Positions 11,550 to 23,245 of a stretch of DNA of 64,000 nt are shown here, in pieces. Position 1 is the stretch's first letter; each line of letters begins with the position of its first letter. The translations under genes and the position numbers were made by a program. The notes below the pieces were generated by a model. The model ran no database searches. It had not been told where the DNA came from and worked only from the letters and a program-made list of their open reading frames with translations. This DNA comes from Mantis religiosa. Taxonomy: Eukaryota > Arthropoda > Insecta > Mantodea > Mantidae. The stretch spans positions 274,073,968-274,137,967 of the forward strand of contig CM060950.1 of assembly GCA_030765055.1 (NCBI GenBank). Reading direction: 5' to 3'.

Positions 11550-12111
11550 TGTCGCGGCTGCGGCGACGCACACGAAAGGTTCGGTGCGGAGAGATAAGGG
11601 AGAGGTAGTGCCGGGTGGAGATAAACAGCTTGCCTAAGCACATAAATATAGCACGGAGATAAAAGGCATGTGAAAACAGATAAAGTGAGGTAAATGGAAC
11701 ATTCTAGTGACATCTTGATGGACAGAGAACAGTCGAGTTCTTGTTTGTTACAGAATATTCCTGAAATGTCTAGTGATATGAGTAGTGGTATATATAAGAG
11801 GCAACATGCCAGCGAAGCAGTAGTAAACAGAGTTGTAAGCAGAGTGGTAACTGAACTGGAAGTTGAGTGAGCTCTTTGTTTGTGGTCAACGACCTTGGAA
11901 GATTGTATTTGTATATATTATGTAATTCTGCTGTAATCAGAATTGTACCAGGTGTATTTCTACAGAGATGGTCAATGACCTTGGAAGATTGTATTTGTGT
12001 ATGTTATAATTCTGCTGTAATCAGAAGTGTACCAGGTGTATTTCTACGGAGAAAAAAGGGGTTGTATTTCTGCAACTCGGACTTTTAATTCTACGAACCC
12101 ACAAAGTCACA
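11550..12111 (+). repeat. 5' LTR of element A
   Basis: 562 bp. A TATATATAAG box near 11789-11798 is a plausible promoter. The LTR ends CCACAAAGTCACA. It is 92 bp longer than the 3' LTR, mainly because an ~86 bp unit is duplicated in tandem at 11884-12052. Confidence 0.85.
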
Positions 12112-12113
12112 AT

Positions 12114-12131
12114 TGGTGTCAGCAGTGCGAC
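12114..12131 (+). promoter_or_regulatory. Primer-binding site, probably tRNA-Leu
   Basis: TGGTGTCAGCAGTGCGAC follows the 5' LTR by two bases. It is close to the complement of the 3' end of insect tRNA-Leu (TGGTGTCAGAAGTGGGA), recalled from memory, so the tRNA assignment is an inference. Confidence 0.6.
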
Positions 12132-12139
12132 ATACGACG

Positions 12140-13457
12140 ATGGACGCTACTACGACAAAAATTCTAGAAGAGCTGAAAGAAATGAGAACAGCGAATGACA
12201 ACCCCGCTGTGAAAACAGAAGCGACAAATAACAATTTGGCCGCAGAAATGCAAGAAATGAATACGGCTAACGACAACTTTGCCGAAAAGATGGAAGAAAT
12301 GAAGGCTGAATTGACAACGAAGACGGACGCGGCAAATAACAACATGGCCGCAAAAATGGAAACGCCTAATAGCAACTTGGCAGTGACGATGACCGCGAAG
12401 ATTGCCGAATTGATCACAGAAATAAAAGCGGCGAGCGATAGCTTGGCCACCGAAATGAAGGCTGCGAACGAAGCCCTCGCCACCAAATTTGAGGAACTTG
12501 GCCGGCGTGATGGAGGACGTCACGGAGCTGGGCAATCGGATGGGTCAAGTGGACGAGCGCGTCGATGACCTGTCAAACCGCGTTAACAACCTGGAGGGAA
12601 AGGCCGACAGCAACACAATCCTGAACTCCATGGTGAACTCCACGTCGGCAGGAGATTGAAGGTTTTAAAGGTCGACGCGCCGGGACGCAATACAACACCT
12701 GCGCGCGTAAAACCGCCGAATTACCATGGCTCGTCAACGTTCGAAGTCTTCTGTCGTCAATTCGATACAGTGGCTAAGCACAACAAGTAGTTACCCAGAG
12801 GAAGAGGCCGATCAGCTAATAGCCAGCCTCCAGGGACGGGCCACAGAAGTCCTGAACGCGGTCCAGACAGCGGCGGGGCCCAAGGATATCTGGGAAGCCC
12901 TGGAAAACCGCTTTGGAAACCACCGCTTAGCCGCAGCGTACCACAGCCAATTGAAGTCAAGGTCACAGCAGCCAGGAGAGACGCTGCAGGTGTTCGCCCT
13001 GGCAATTGAGCAGCTGGCTGGCAAAGCCTTAGTTGACCTCCCACCAGAGTTCGTATCCCGGGAGGCCGCCTACATCTTTGTTGACGGGGTACGGGACACG
13101 GAGATTCGTCAGCGCCTAGTGCTCGGCGATTACAAAACTATCCACGAGGCGCTAACGGCAGCATTGAGGATGGAGGCGGCCAAGGTGACAGCTATTCCGA
13201 ATTCCAGAACAAGGAGTATCCGCTATAATGGAGACCGAAGACCAGTCGAGAGACGCTGGCGAAAACCAAGCGGCGTATGTTGGGGGTGTGGACAGCCGGG
13301 ATACCTGGAGAGAGACTGCCCACTCCAGGGAGATCAGCCGGAAGAAGGAGTAAAGCCCGGCGTGGCGAGGGGCACGTCGCTGGCGACATCACCATCCCCT
13401 CGATTGACACTGCACGCCGTCAACCGCCGTATGGATGACATCGCGGACGGTTGGTGA
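12140..13457 (+). pseudogene. gag relic of element A
   Basis: ATG at 12140 opens a coiled-coil N-terminus of repeated Ala/Asn/Lys/Glu-rich units (NNNLAAKME, KAANEALATKFEEL) up to a frameshift near 12500. The capsid-like part resumes in another frame: IASLQGRATEVLNAV, IWEALENRFGNHRLAAAY, then LGDYKTIHEALTAAL. A single zinc knuckle, CWGCGQPGYLERDC, has Tyr where sibling copies have His, so zinc binding is probably lost. The stop is at 13455-13457. Gag would form the particle and package RNA. Confidence 0.8.
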
Positions 13458-16400
13458 GAGGGAAGCCGTGCCGCATGCCGTGACAATCATTAGACCTGAC
13501 GTGGCCAAGGGTTTATCGTCGAGAAAACTGAGCCGACCATACCAGCTAGTGACGGCATCTGGTGGCACCTGTGGAGAACGAGGCCCTACTGAAGTTGACC
13601 TTGGGACGGAGTGTCGTGCGTCTGTGGGCGTTGTTCGCCAAGGTGGCGGAGGAGGTGATACCGGGATTGGATGCCCTCAAGAGCCACGAGGCGACGGTCG
13701 ACGTTGGCAGAAAGATCCTGCGGCTCAATGGAGAAGAGGCCATGCTTCGGCAACGGAAGAACGCATGGAATTTCCAGGGTCATACTGAGGGAAGACATAG
13801 CTTTCCCCGCGAGAAGCGAGGTGGTGGTGACGACCGGACTGGAAGGCCAGCGGACGAAGAACATGATGCTGGCACTGAAGACGCCTGCGCACGCACTATG
13901 CGTAGCCAGAACATTAATGCCGTGTCGAGAGGAGGTGCCCGTGAGGCTGCTCAACCTGATAGCGATCACGACGTCCAGGCGGGACGGAGTTGGGCACGTG
14001 CGTGCCCGTGGTTAGCGTAACACCAATCGACAAGACACAGGAGCCGGTGCTGGCGCAAAAACTGAATCCCCGGATGGAAGGCTTACTGGAGAGGGTGGCC
14101 GACCAACTGTCCGCAGAACAACTGGGGAAGGTTCGACAACTACTGATGCGATACCAGCGCGTCTTCAGCCCAGGTGACAGCGACTACGGCTGCACGGACC
14201 GAGTGCTCCACCACATCGACACCGGAGACGCCCGGTCTATTCGGCAACCACCTACACGCGTTCCGCTGGCAAAACAAGCGGCGATACGGAATATGCTAGA
14301 GGACATGAAATCCAGGGCAGTGACTGAAGAGTCTGACAGCCCATGGTGTTCCCCTGTAGTCTTGGTGACGAATATGAACGTCGAGTTGCACCTCTGCGCG
14401 GACTACTGGAAGCTGAACTCTGTCACCCGAAAGGACTTTTTCCCCTTACCCAGTTTGACGACACCCTGGACACGCTAGATGGTGCACAGCGGTTCTTGAC
14501 CCTGGACCTGACGTCGGGTTACTGGTAGGTGGCTCTAGACCCGAGAGACAGGGAGAAAACCGTATCCTCGACAGGCCAAGGGCTTTGGCAGTTTACGGTT
14601 ATGCCCTTTGGCCTCTGCAACGCACCGGCTACCTTCCAACACCTCATGGAGTCAGTGAAGAGTGGACCGACTTATGACACCTGCCTGATATACCTGGACG
14701 ACATCATCATCGGCAACACATTTGAAGACCATCTCGACAACCTGAGCAGGTTGCTACAGAGACTACAGGCAACCAACTTGAAGCTGAGCGCTAAGAAGTG
14801 CCAGCTCTTCCGCAAGGAAGTCAAATACTTGGGCCACATAGTCTCACCAACCAGAGTGGCCACAGACCCGAAGAAGACACAGGCCGTTAGAGATTGGCCT
14901 CGGCCAAAGGATAAGAGGGAATGGCGCAGTTTACTAGGGCGGTTTAGTTATTACCGCCGCTTCATAAAGAGCTTCCCCAACATCGCCAAGCCCCTCACCC
15001 GCCTGACAAAGGAACACCGACCTTATGTGTGAACGGATGACGCCGAAGACGCTTTCCAGCGGCTGAAGAAAACACTGTAGTGCTCATATTCTGGGATTTC
15101 CACAACCAGGTGGCGTCTTCATTGTGGACACCGACGCCAGCGCCCATTGCATTGGAGGCGTCCTATCCCTAGTCCAGGACGGTCATGAGCAAGTGATAGC
15201 CTACTACAGCAAGACGCTATCCCAGGCAGAGAACTACTGCGTCACCCAGCGAAAGTTACTGTCGGTGGTAAAGACCTTGGAGCACTTCCACAAGTACCTG
15301 TACGGTGAGCCAGTCCACCTGAGGACTGACCACTCCGTCCTAACCTAGCTACTCAGCTTTAGAAACTTGGAAGGCCAGACAGCCTCTGGGTCTGGAGGCT
15401 GCAGGAGTATGACTTCACCTCTGAACACGTAGAGCGAGGAGCAACGGCAACGCAGACGCCATGTCCCGAAGAACTTGCCCAGAAGAGTGCGATCAATGCA
15501 CAAGTGGGTAAGAAAGGAGCGTGCCGCAGCTGTGGTCATGGCAGTGCCTGCGGACGGCTGGGATAAAGCAGTCCTGAGGAGGGAGCAGCTGGTGGCCGCC
15601 GACTTGGGGCCACTCTTGAGAGAAGTGGAGGCAGGGGCTAGACCAACCTGGGAGGATATCGTATGAAGGAGCGCCACATACAAGTAGTACTGGGCCCAAT
15701 GGGACTTGCTGAAGATCAGAGAGGGCGTGCTGTTTCGGGTATGGGAATTACCTGAGGGGAAGACGCAGAGAGAACAGTTGGTACTTCCCCGGAGTAAGGT
15801 CCCGGAACTCTTGGAGGAAGTGCATGCCGGTACTTCAGGAGGACACCTGGGAGCAAACCGAACGGTCGACAAACTTCGACAGCGCTACTACTGGCTGAGG
15901 CCCCGAACAGATGCTGAGAGATGGTGCCGTCAATGTCACGTGCGCGGCGAGCCGCGGGCCTCAAACTAGGAGCCGGGGCCGAATGCAGCAGCACAAAGTC
16001 GGAGCTCCATTCGAATGGATCGCCGTCGACATAGCTAGACCATTCCCAGTGTCCGACCTTGGCAATAATTACCTGATGGTGGTGGACTACTTCACCAAGT
16101 GGCTGGAGATGTATGCCATCCCAATCCAGGAGGCAAAAGCAATCACAGACTGCCTCGTGGAGCAAGTGTGTGCCGATTTGGGGTGCTGTTAGAGCTCCAC
16201 AGCGATCAAGGCACCAAATTTGAGTCCAACCTAATGAAGCAAGCACTAGAATGACTTGGGGTTAACAAGACCTGCACAACACTCTACATACCCAGTCGGA
16301 TGGCATGGTCAAAAGGTACATCAAGACCTTAGAACACCTGAGGAAGGTCGTGGTCAGCAGTCAGCGAGATTGGGACGTCAAGGTGCCACTGTACTTGCTG

Positions 16401-16858
16401 GCCTACCACTCGTCAACACACGACACCACTGGAATGACACCAGCCAGTTTAATGTTCGAACAAGAGTTATGCCTCCGTTGTGACCTGGCTTTTGGGAGCC
16501 CCCCTGACGCAAAACAGCCAGCAACCAAGCATGTGGAGAACCTGGTGGACCATCTCCACAACATGCATGAGATGGCTTGTCAGAACATCCAGAAGGCGAC
16601 CGCATGAAGACCCGATACGAAAGGCAAGCCAACAGCCAAGGGTTCCAGCAAGGTGACCTGGTCTGGTTGTACTGCCGTATCCGGACCAAGGGACGCTGCC
16701 CGAAGCTTCAGCAAGCGTGGCAAGAGCTGTACCGGGTGGTGAAGGGGATTAACGATGTGGTCTACTGCATCCAGAAGGTGCCCCAAGGTAAGATGTTGGT
16801 GGTACACCTAGATCGTCTGGGTCGCTCCGATGGTGGTGTTCGGGACGACAAGCCTTGA
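13458..16858 (+). pseudogene. pol relic of element A (protease, RT, RNase H, integrase)
   Basis: About ten frame segments. The protease has a ~20-base deletion near 13480 that removes the LVDTG active site seen in element B; VTIIRPDVAKGL survives. RT segments include YLDDIII at about 14690, with an in-frame TAG at 14526-14528 where a Gln codon is expected after GYW. RNase H keeps DTDASAHCIGG at about 15128. Integrase keeps HAGTSGGHLGANRT with both His of the HHCC finger, and WCRQCH. Stop codons or frameshifts occur near 15030, 15346, 15664, 15967, 16190 and 16605. The C-terminal VVHLDRLGR block ends at the TGA at 16856-16858. Confidence 0.85.
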
Positions 16859-16869
16859 GGAGGGAGCAG
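16857..16869 (+). other. Polypurine tract of element A
   Basis: GAGGAGGGAGCAG lies directly before the 3' LTR, in the position of the plus-strand primer. The same tract precedes the 3' LTR of element B. Confidence 0.7.
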
Positions 16870-17339
16870 TGTCGCGACTGTGGCGATGCACACGAAATGT
16901 TCAGTGAAGAGAGATAAGAGGCAGATAGTGCTGTGCATTGATAACAGCTTACCTATGCAGATAAACATAGCGCGGGTATAAAAGGCATGCCAAAACAAAT
17001 AAAGTTAGGTAAATGGAACATTCTAGTGACATCTTGATTCATAGAGAACAGTGTTTGTTGCAGAATATCACCAAAATGTCTAGTGATATGAGTAGTGGTA
17101 TATATAAGAAGCGACACGCCAGCTGAGCAGTAGTAAACAGAGTTGTAAACAGAGTGGTAATTGAACCGGAAGTTGAGTGAGCTCTTTGTTTGAGGTCAAC
17201 GAACTTGGAAGATTGTATTTGTGTATATTACATAATTTTGCAGTAATCACAAGTGTACCAAGTGTAATTCTACATAAATATAGAACGTTTTGAATTTCTG
17301 CAACTTGAACTTTTAATTCTACGAACCCACAAAGTCACA
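16870..17339 (+). repeat. 3' LTR of element A
   Basis: 470 bp, TGTCGCG to GTCACA, with TATATATAAG at about 17099. It lacks the tandem duplication of the 5' LTR and has a short extra deletion after AGAGAACAG. Confidence 0.85.
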
Positions 17340-19159
17340 GTATTAAGAGCCAACATGTATGCTGTTTTGCTTCTCATTTTCATGTCTGTTTTAGTGTCCA
17401 TTTTCTTGTTATTGTGAACCAACCTTTTGTTCCATATATTGTAGCTTGCAAAGATGAATCACACTTGCTTGTATTTGGCACCGCAGATGAGCTTCAGTAG
17501 TCTGAAAACACAATACATAGCCTAACTGCTTTAAGAGGATAACAGCTTTCGAGAAATCCAGTGTTGCATGTATGGCTACTACTTACATCTTTAGTGGGTT
17601 AGGAGAACTAATATGCTCATTATGTTCATGGATCTGGGTTGAGCAAGTAACCACAAAATAAAATAGAATAGAATACAGTAAAAAGTTCATAAAAATAATA
17701 CACTAGCATAATTTCCTTGTATTGGGTGACACTGTTTTTTAGGAAAATTGGTTCTTTTCCACATTTTGTTTTGACAGCTAATATGGATCCTTGTGTGTTG
17801 TACTATTACTACAAATTTTTAACTCATTAATAAAACAGACATACAGTAATGCAGTGTACATTTGCTACCAATGCAAGATACGTGGGTGAGAACCTATTTG
17901 AAAATTGTGTCTGTTAAGATTATTGTAACTTTAGCATTACAAATTGAAGTCCCAATACAAGTTTCTGCCATAAAATGTTTTGTAACCTTATTTGATAAAA
18001 ATCTGAGGGATAATCATCATATCGTACTAAGAATATGTTAAAGTACAAACCACACTGGAAACCAAAACGTCAATTGTGTCAGGCCATCAAGCACCCAGCA
18101 TATTGAGGCAATGCAAGGTGACATTTCTCAGGTCATAGGACACAGGCTAATGTGCAACTGTCACATCACACCTTATAAATGCTTCCATTTTTAACTCTAC
18201 TCTCAGATCATTTTTCATGACAGAAATCCCATGACAAGCATATCTCACAAGTATGTATTGGCCAATAAAACTACTACATGTGTTTGTACTACCAGCTATC
18301 AAATGGCATTCAAAGAACCTTCAAATATCTTTACAAGATTAATGGACAGAAAGGCTAATGCTATTAATACTGTGGGAGCAAATAAGGATGGTGTGTTGTC
18401 TGATGTACCTCATAATATAGTGAAATATGATAGAGTATGAATCATGTGCAATGAAACAGCTGTGTGTGTGAAATGAAAGCATAATAGACAACCAAAGAGG
18501 AGGTAAAAATACTAAAGTATGTCCTTTAGTATCAGAAGCAAAGGAAGTTGTCAGAGTTGTCAAGTTTGTTAAATGTTTCCTAAAATGCAACGCTCAGCTA
18601 AATGTTGTGGGAAAATATTTTTCTTTGTGCTAGACATGTGCATATTCAGTTTTTCATTGTGATTAACAGGATTACTATAATTAAAATGCAGTGGGAGGCA
18701 TGGCCTATCAACACTGAAGCCCTTTAGCTTTCCCATTCTACGGTCATTTTAGGTTGCCTCACCTCCATCGTGCAGGTTGTAGTGGTCAACATAGGGAGAG
18801 GGGGGAGTCATGTGATGCTTGGATGGTGAGGAGGGGAGAAGGCTGTGCTTGTGCATGTGCACACCAACTGTAGTTTGTTCACAATCTATCTATACTATAA
18901 CAACATAAATTTGAGAATGAATGTTGCTCATCAACTGCTTTAAAATGGAAAACTAAAGAGTTCAGGGTTAGAAGTCAGTCTCTAATCCCTTAAAACGTGC
19001 ACCCCTTTTCTAATGCATATTTCATTGATACCCAAAAAAAATGGAATTATATGTTACAGTAGGGGTAGAAAGTGTTTTGCAATCTATCATAGCCAGTAAT
19101 CATGTTAGCCCACAAAAATATTTAAGTCAGGGCATCCAACATCTTGCACGTAAAAGTTT
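17340..19159. other. Intergenic, no gene seen
   Basis: AT-rich sequence without recognisable domains. A G-rich patch at 18780-18840 has no assigned function. Confidence 0.35.
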
Positions 19160-19276
19160 ACGAAATAAGTTATGGAAAGATAGTCAGACTGAAAAATTCA
19201 ATGCCATAGCCGGGATTTGAACCACAGATCTTCTGGTCTCCGTCCAGCCGCTCTAACCCTTGAGCTACTATGGCCA
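19160..19276 (-). repeat. tRNA-headed SINE, copy 1
   Basis: Minus strand: GGCCATAGTAGCTCAAGGGT (A box), a CTGG/CCAG anticodon-like stem with loop ACGGAGA, B box GGTTCAAATCC, then a 3' arm CTATGGC that pairs with the opening GCCATAG. The body GAATTTTTCAGTCTGACTA follows. The T-arm is imperfect and the body is not tRNA, so this is a SINE rather than a tRNA gene. Confidence 0.65.
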
Positions 19277-19431
19277 ATGTGCCGACATGACATTAAATTC
19301 TGCAACTGACTCGTGCTTTTCCCGGTAAACCACTTAGCAGTTCTCATAATCACATTAGACAACTACCTTAATGGTGACTTACAACTTGTAGGTACTTTAA
19401 GGCCCAGGATTTATAGTTAACCACTATTAGG

Positions 19432-19588
19432 TCAATTAATGGAAATTAATTGTTCTTTCACACTGGCCCTGTGTAGGCTAAAGTATGGAAAGTTAGTCAG
19501 ACTGAAGAATTCAATGCCATAGCCGGGATTTGAACCGCGGATCTTTTGATCTCCGTCCAGCCGCTCTAACCATTGAGCTAGTATGGCC
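19432..19588 (-). repeat. tRNA-headed SINE, copy 2
   Basis: Same family and orientation as copy 1, with acceptor-like arms GCCATAG/CTATGGC intact. The body extends through CTTTAGCCTACACAGGGCCAG to a tail near 19432. It forms one arm of a foldback with copy 3. Confidence 0.65.
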
Positions 19589-19633
19589 AACGTGCCGACA
19601 TGACATTAAATTCTGCAACTAACTTGTGTCTGC

Positions 19634-19756
19634 CACCAGAAGATCCGTGGTTCAAATCCTGGCTATGGCATTGAATTTTTTCAGTCTGACTCTATCTTTC
19701 CAGACTTTAGCCTACATACGGCCAGTGTGAAAGAACCCATAATTTCCATGAAAGAA
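19634..19756 (+). repeat. tRNA-headed SINE, copy 3 (inverted, 5' truncated)
   Basis: Starts within the anticodon arm (CCAGAAGATCCGTGG) and runs through the B box and body to GAAAGAACCCATAATTTCC. It is in the opposite orientation to copy 2, only 45 bp away. Confidence 0.65.
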
Positions 19757-19959
19757 GTTATATTGGTTGATTTTATATGAGTTTTTAAACTTTTCAATGT
19801 ACTCATCACTTAGAAACTTTCTATTCAAAAGAATTTACCATGAACTCATCAAGGATAAAAATACCCGTATAGTAGCGTAAGGTATGTTTCGCATAAGGCA
19901 CACAGTTAATAAATTCTGTCTACTGTCTGCTTGGGAGATGGCTTTCTGATTGATATAAT

Positions 19960-20255
19960 ATAATATAACCCATTGCGCTACAGCCCTTAGTGGGCGAAGG
20001 CCTACCAACCCAACTGGCGGCCTCATGCCCACTTACGCACGGCATAGGTGGACGATCATCCAACCGATACGGGGAGGAGATGTATCAGCATCTCGGCATC
20101 CCCCAGCCGGAATGTTGGTTTCCATGACCAGGGCTGCTTACCTAGCGTGAGCTCGTCACTTTCCTCACGATGCTGAGTGAGCACCGATCCTATACCCGGG
20201 ACCGATAAATCCCCACCACATGTGTGAGATCGAACCCAGGCCGCTTTCTTAGTGA
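19960..20255 (-). repeat. SINE-like element with B-box motif
   Basis: GC-rich block bounded by an ATAATATAATATAA tail on its left, i.e. its 3' side on the minus strand. A B-box-like GGGTTCGATCTC lies at about 20223-20234 on the minus strand. It has no coding capacity. Its clear compositional contrast with the flanks marks it as an inserted element; the family name is unknown to me. Confidence 0.5.
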
Positions 20256-20561
20256 TTGATAGCATTTTGTTATTGATATACATTCTAAGTAGACCAGATT
20301 TTATGTATTGTATGTTTTACCAACAATTGTTTTAGTATTATACTTTCATAAATACCTAAGTAATAGCCACTTTCATGTTTTACTATTGCCATTACAACAG
20401 TGGATGAGGTAGTAATATATTTTCCCAGCTCTTAGGTTCAGGCAATAAATACATTTTTCTGTAAAGAGCATCTTATGGCAGCCACTTTTCCTGTAGTGTC
20501 ATTAGTAGCTGCGAAGATTTTTTGTATTCTCATGCTGAGTGCTATATTGCTGCATTTACAT

Positions 20562-20790
20562 TTTTTTTTACGTCCTTCAAAGCTGAGTTATATCAGACGA
20601 GAATGAAATGGGTGAAATTATGCTCAAATGACACCAGGGTCTGTAGAGGTTAGAGTTAACTGACATTCGTTGTTCAGGATAAAAGAAAATCCCAGAAAAA
20701 CCTTATTGAGGTAACTCACCCTGACCAAGATATGAACTCGGGACCTCTTGAACAAGAGGTAGACACACTACCGAGACAGGAATAGAATGG
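20562..20790 (-). repeat. CCCGCCTCGG-type SINE, diverged copy
   Basis: Minus-strand copy of the SINE family seen best at 39592-39844 and 61626-61876. It has a T-run on the left (the poly-A tail) followed by the TACGTCC, GAAATGGGTGAAATTATGCT and AACTCACCCTGACC blocks. Confidence 0.65.
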
Positions 20791-21884
20791 CCCTTACGTG
20801 ATAAACGTCCGTTTACTCATAGTTACTACACTTATTGATTATAAATTTTACAACACAACTTCATTTATTATATATTTTAAATTTAAATCCCACCAGATAA
20901 GTTTATCATTTCATAATTTGAATCATCAAAGTCAACTAAGCTGATGGTGCAATTTTTAGACTGAGAAACACGTCCAGTGAAACTTATAATTAAAAAAGAA
21001 AAAGCTAACTGAAGTAGTTTTAAAAAATATCTATTATACTGTAGGTAATATTTGTATTACTTCATTGTTAATAGCTTCAGTTCTTACATATTTAGATTAT
21101 GCATATTGACAGTTAAATTGCAAGGAACCTGGAAATATTGAAAGTTTTAGTTTAGGTATTGTGTGTCAATTTTTCCATGCTCATTGTCAGTAATAGTAAT
21201 AATTCAGATTATACTTTCAGGAACTACTATATTTTCCATCTTATTTGTTTTAAAATGTAGTTTATGAAACAAGCACAGATGGAATATTCAACAGAAACAA
21301 CTGTGTGCCCCAGTGGGTAAGCATGAATGTAATACTGGTGGCTCTAACGCACATGAGCAGTGAGTTAAAAAGTTAAATTAAGGTAGAATTGGTTTTGCTT
21401 GGGGAATAACTTGAGCTCTTCTGTTGAGCAAATATTGTAGATCACAAAGTTGAGAATGTATAGGATTAAACTCATCTCTGTTTGGCATATCTCCTGTGTG
21501 TAAGAGAGATAATGAGTGAAGGCATCAGCAAATTTCTTTCATAGATTAAGAGATGATTTCAAATGTATATAGTTTTTCTTCTCATTTAAAAGGTGAATAC
21601 CAAATAATATTTGTGAATTGCATTCCCTTTCCTGATGTGTTCCATCTGGGAGCTTGGTTGTTTTAACTATAATGTTCTTATAGTTGACATGTAAGACAGT
21701 AATACCAGCTTTACTAATAACTTAAGTAAAATGGTTATGCATGATATTTCCCTATAAGAATAATCTATATAGGAACATTGGCTACAAGCTGCTATACAGG
21801 CCACCTCCAACGTGATACTGTATTTTGTATGACTTATAGCCCCTATGCTACATGTATGTATATTGATTAATGCATCTCTGGGCG
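20791..21884. other. Intergenic, no gene seen
   Basis: AT-rich, with no domain or repeat recognised. Confidence 0.35.
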
Positions 21885-22490
21885 GCTCGGTTGATTAGGT
21901 GGTGGCCCACTGATCCCAAGGTCGTGTGTTCAAAACTAGCCCAGATCGATGGTTTTTTTGTGTGCTTAAAAATAACAGCTCCATGTCAGTATATTTACTG
22001 GCATATTGAAGATCCCGCCATACTGTAACCTGGCTGTTGGACTACTTGGCTCTCACAAATGTGGCCCGCGTTTGTTCCCAGGCAACCGCAAAATTTGATT
22101 TATGATGGACAACACAGCACTGGAGTAGGTTTTCTCCAGCTCCTCCGGTTTCCCTCGCCAGCATTCCACCAATTGCTCCATCATCATATTTCCTATCATT
22201 TCATTTCGCCCTTTTCGGTCATCCACTTCCCCAGTCATTGGGCTGATCATCCATCCTGGATTCTCTTTCTCACGGATCCAGAGATTCCGTTCCTCAACCC
22301 GCTGCCTATGGGCATAAGGATTAAGAGGAACAAGAATACCCTGACACCACATAGTGGTATAAGAGGGCAGTTAAATAAAATAAAAGAACTGCAGAATGAA
22401 ATTCCGGCACAACGGTTGTGCTCATATGATTTAAGTCATTGACAGCTGCATGTCAGTAGATTTACTGGCATGTAAAAGAATTCCTGCAGA
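21885..22490 (+). repeat. Composite of two tRNA-headed SINE-like units
   Basis: A unit beginning GGGCGGCTCGGTTGATTAGG, with a B-box-like GTGTTCAAAACTAG, carries CATGTCAGTATATTTACTGG. A second unit from about 22030 matches the SINE at 60031-60373 (GGTTTTCTCC, CCACCAATTGCTCCATCATC, GGGCTGATCATCCATCC, CCGCTGCCTA). The CATGTCAGTAGATTTACTGG block returns at 22449. That pattern fits the second unit having inserted into, or been joined to, the first. Confidence 0.5.
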
Positions 22491-23127
22491 ACAAAATAAC
22501 ATGTATTAGCAACTCGTTTTTGAGCTTAATGAAGTTGCACAGCATTTGAAATAAATTGTTGCGTAAGTACCTTTGTCAATTTAAATGACAATCATATCTA
22601 GAACATTTGACAAAGAGAGTGTCCTATTATGTATGAGCATGTATGCCTAAGACTAAAAATGTGCATACTTTCAAAGGTTATATTTATCAAAGACCAAACA
22701 CACACAGTGTGTTTTGGGATGCTGCGTTTAAGCTTATTGTTCATGCAATAAGGAGCAAAGGATTATGTCATTAAGAAAACTCACGTAATGGTACATATCA
22801 TTTGCTGTGCACTAAATTATGACTAGGTGAAATATTTATGCATGAAAGATAACTATATATTTCAGGAACCCCACAATTTTTCGTTTTACATTTTACAAGT
22901 ATTTTCATAGCTATTAAAAATTCACAATCACAGATAGGACAATCTCTATGGGACCAGGAGAAATTATTTCATACTTTTTAGTCCATTCCAAAAATCTATG
23001 TTAAAATACTTTTTAATTTTTAAGTTTAAGAGTAGTCTGTGTAAAAGTAAGTAGAAATAGTTAAGTGTGTATCTGTCAGATCTTTTTTATTTAATGTTTC
23101 CTTCAGCAACAATTTATATTTCTGCAG
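22491..23127 (+). other. Intron or upstream sequence of the host gene
   Basis: Ends with a pyrimidine-rich TTTATATTTCTGCAG splice acceptor at 23113-23127. No coding sequence was recognised before it. Confidence 0.4.
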
Positions 23128-23245
23128 ATTTGGTGAACGTGGTGGATCTTACTGTATCTTGGCAACTTTCAATAAAAAAGAAAACGTAAACTTGATTGAT
23201 GAGCACCTGGAGAAGCTTGATTTGGGAAAGGAATCAGAATCACAG
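23128..23245 (+). CDS. Internal exon of an unidentified host gene
   Basis: 118 bp between a TTTCTGCAG acceptor and a CAG|GTATT donor. Read with one leading base it is open for 39 codons (FGERGGSYCILATFNKK, then ENVNLIDEHLEKLDLG, ending ESESQ), and the other two frames are closed or poor. It ends on a complete codon, which matches the phase-0 start of the exon at 26527. The acidic C-terminal half may be helical. I do not recognise the protein. It could also be a chance ORF between splice-like sites, but the phase match and balanced composition argue for a real exon. Confidence 0.55.

Larger units (their letters stand above)
11550..17339 (+). mobile_element. Ty3/gypsy LTR retrotransposon A, degenerate full-length copy
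   Basis: LTRs at 11550-12111 and 16870-17339 start TGTCGCG and end GTCACA. Between them lie a TGGTGTC primer-binding site, gag, protease, RT, RNase H and integrase in Ty3/gypsy order, and a purine-rich tract at 16857-16869. The flanks (AGTTT before, GTATT after) do not form a clear target duplication. The LTRs have diverged visibly more than those of element B, and all genes are broken, so this is the oldest full-length copy. No envelope-like ORF separates pol from the 3' LTR. Confidence 0.9.

Noticed and set aside
11545..17344. Target duplication around element A (AGTTT versus GTATT)
   Set aside because: Too few matching bases to support; left as absent.
19160..19756. Functional tRNA genes
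   Set aside because: The acceptor-like arms pair, but the T-arm is mismatched, position 33 is C, and the sequence continues into a conserved non-tRNA body. These are SINE heads.
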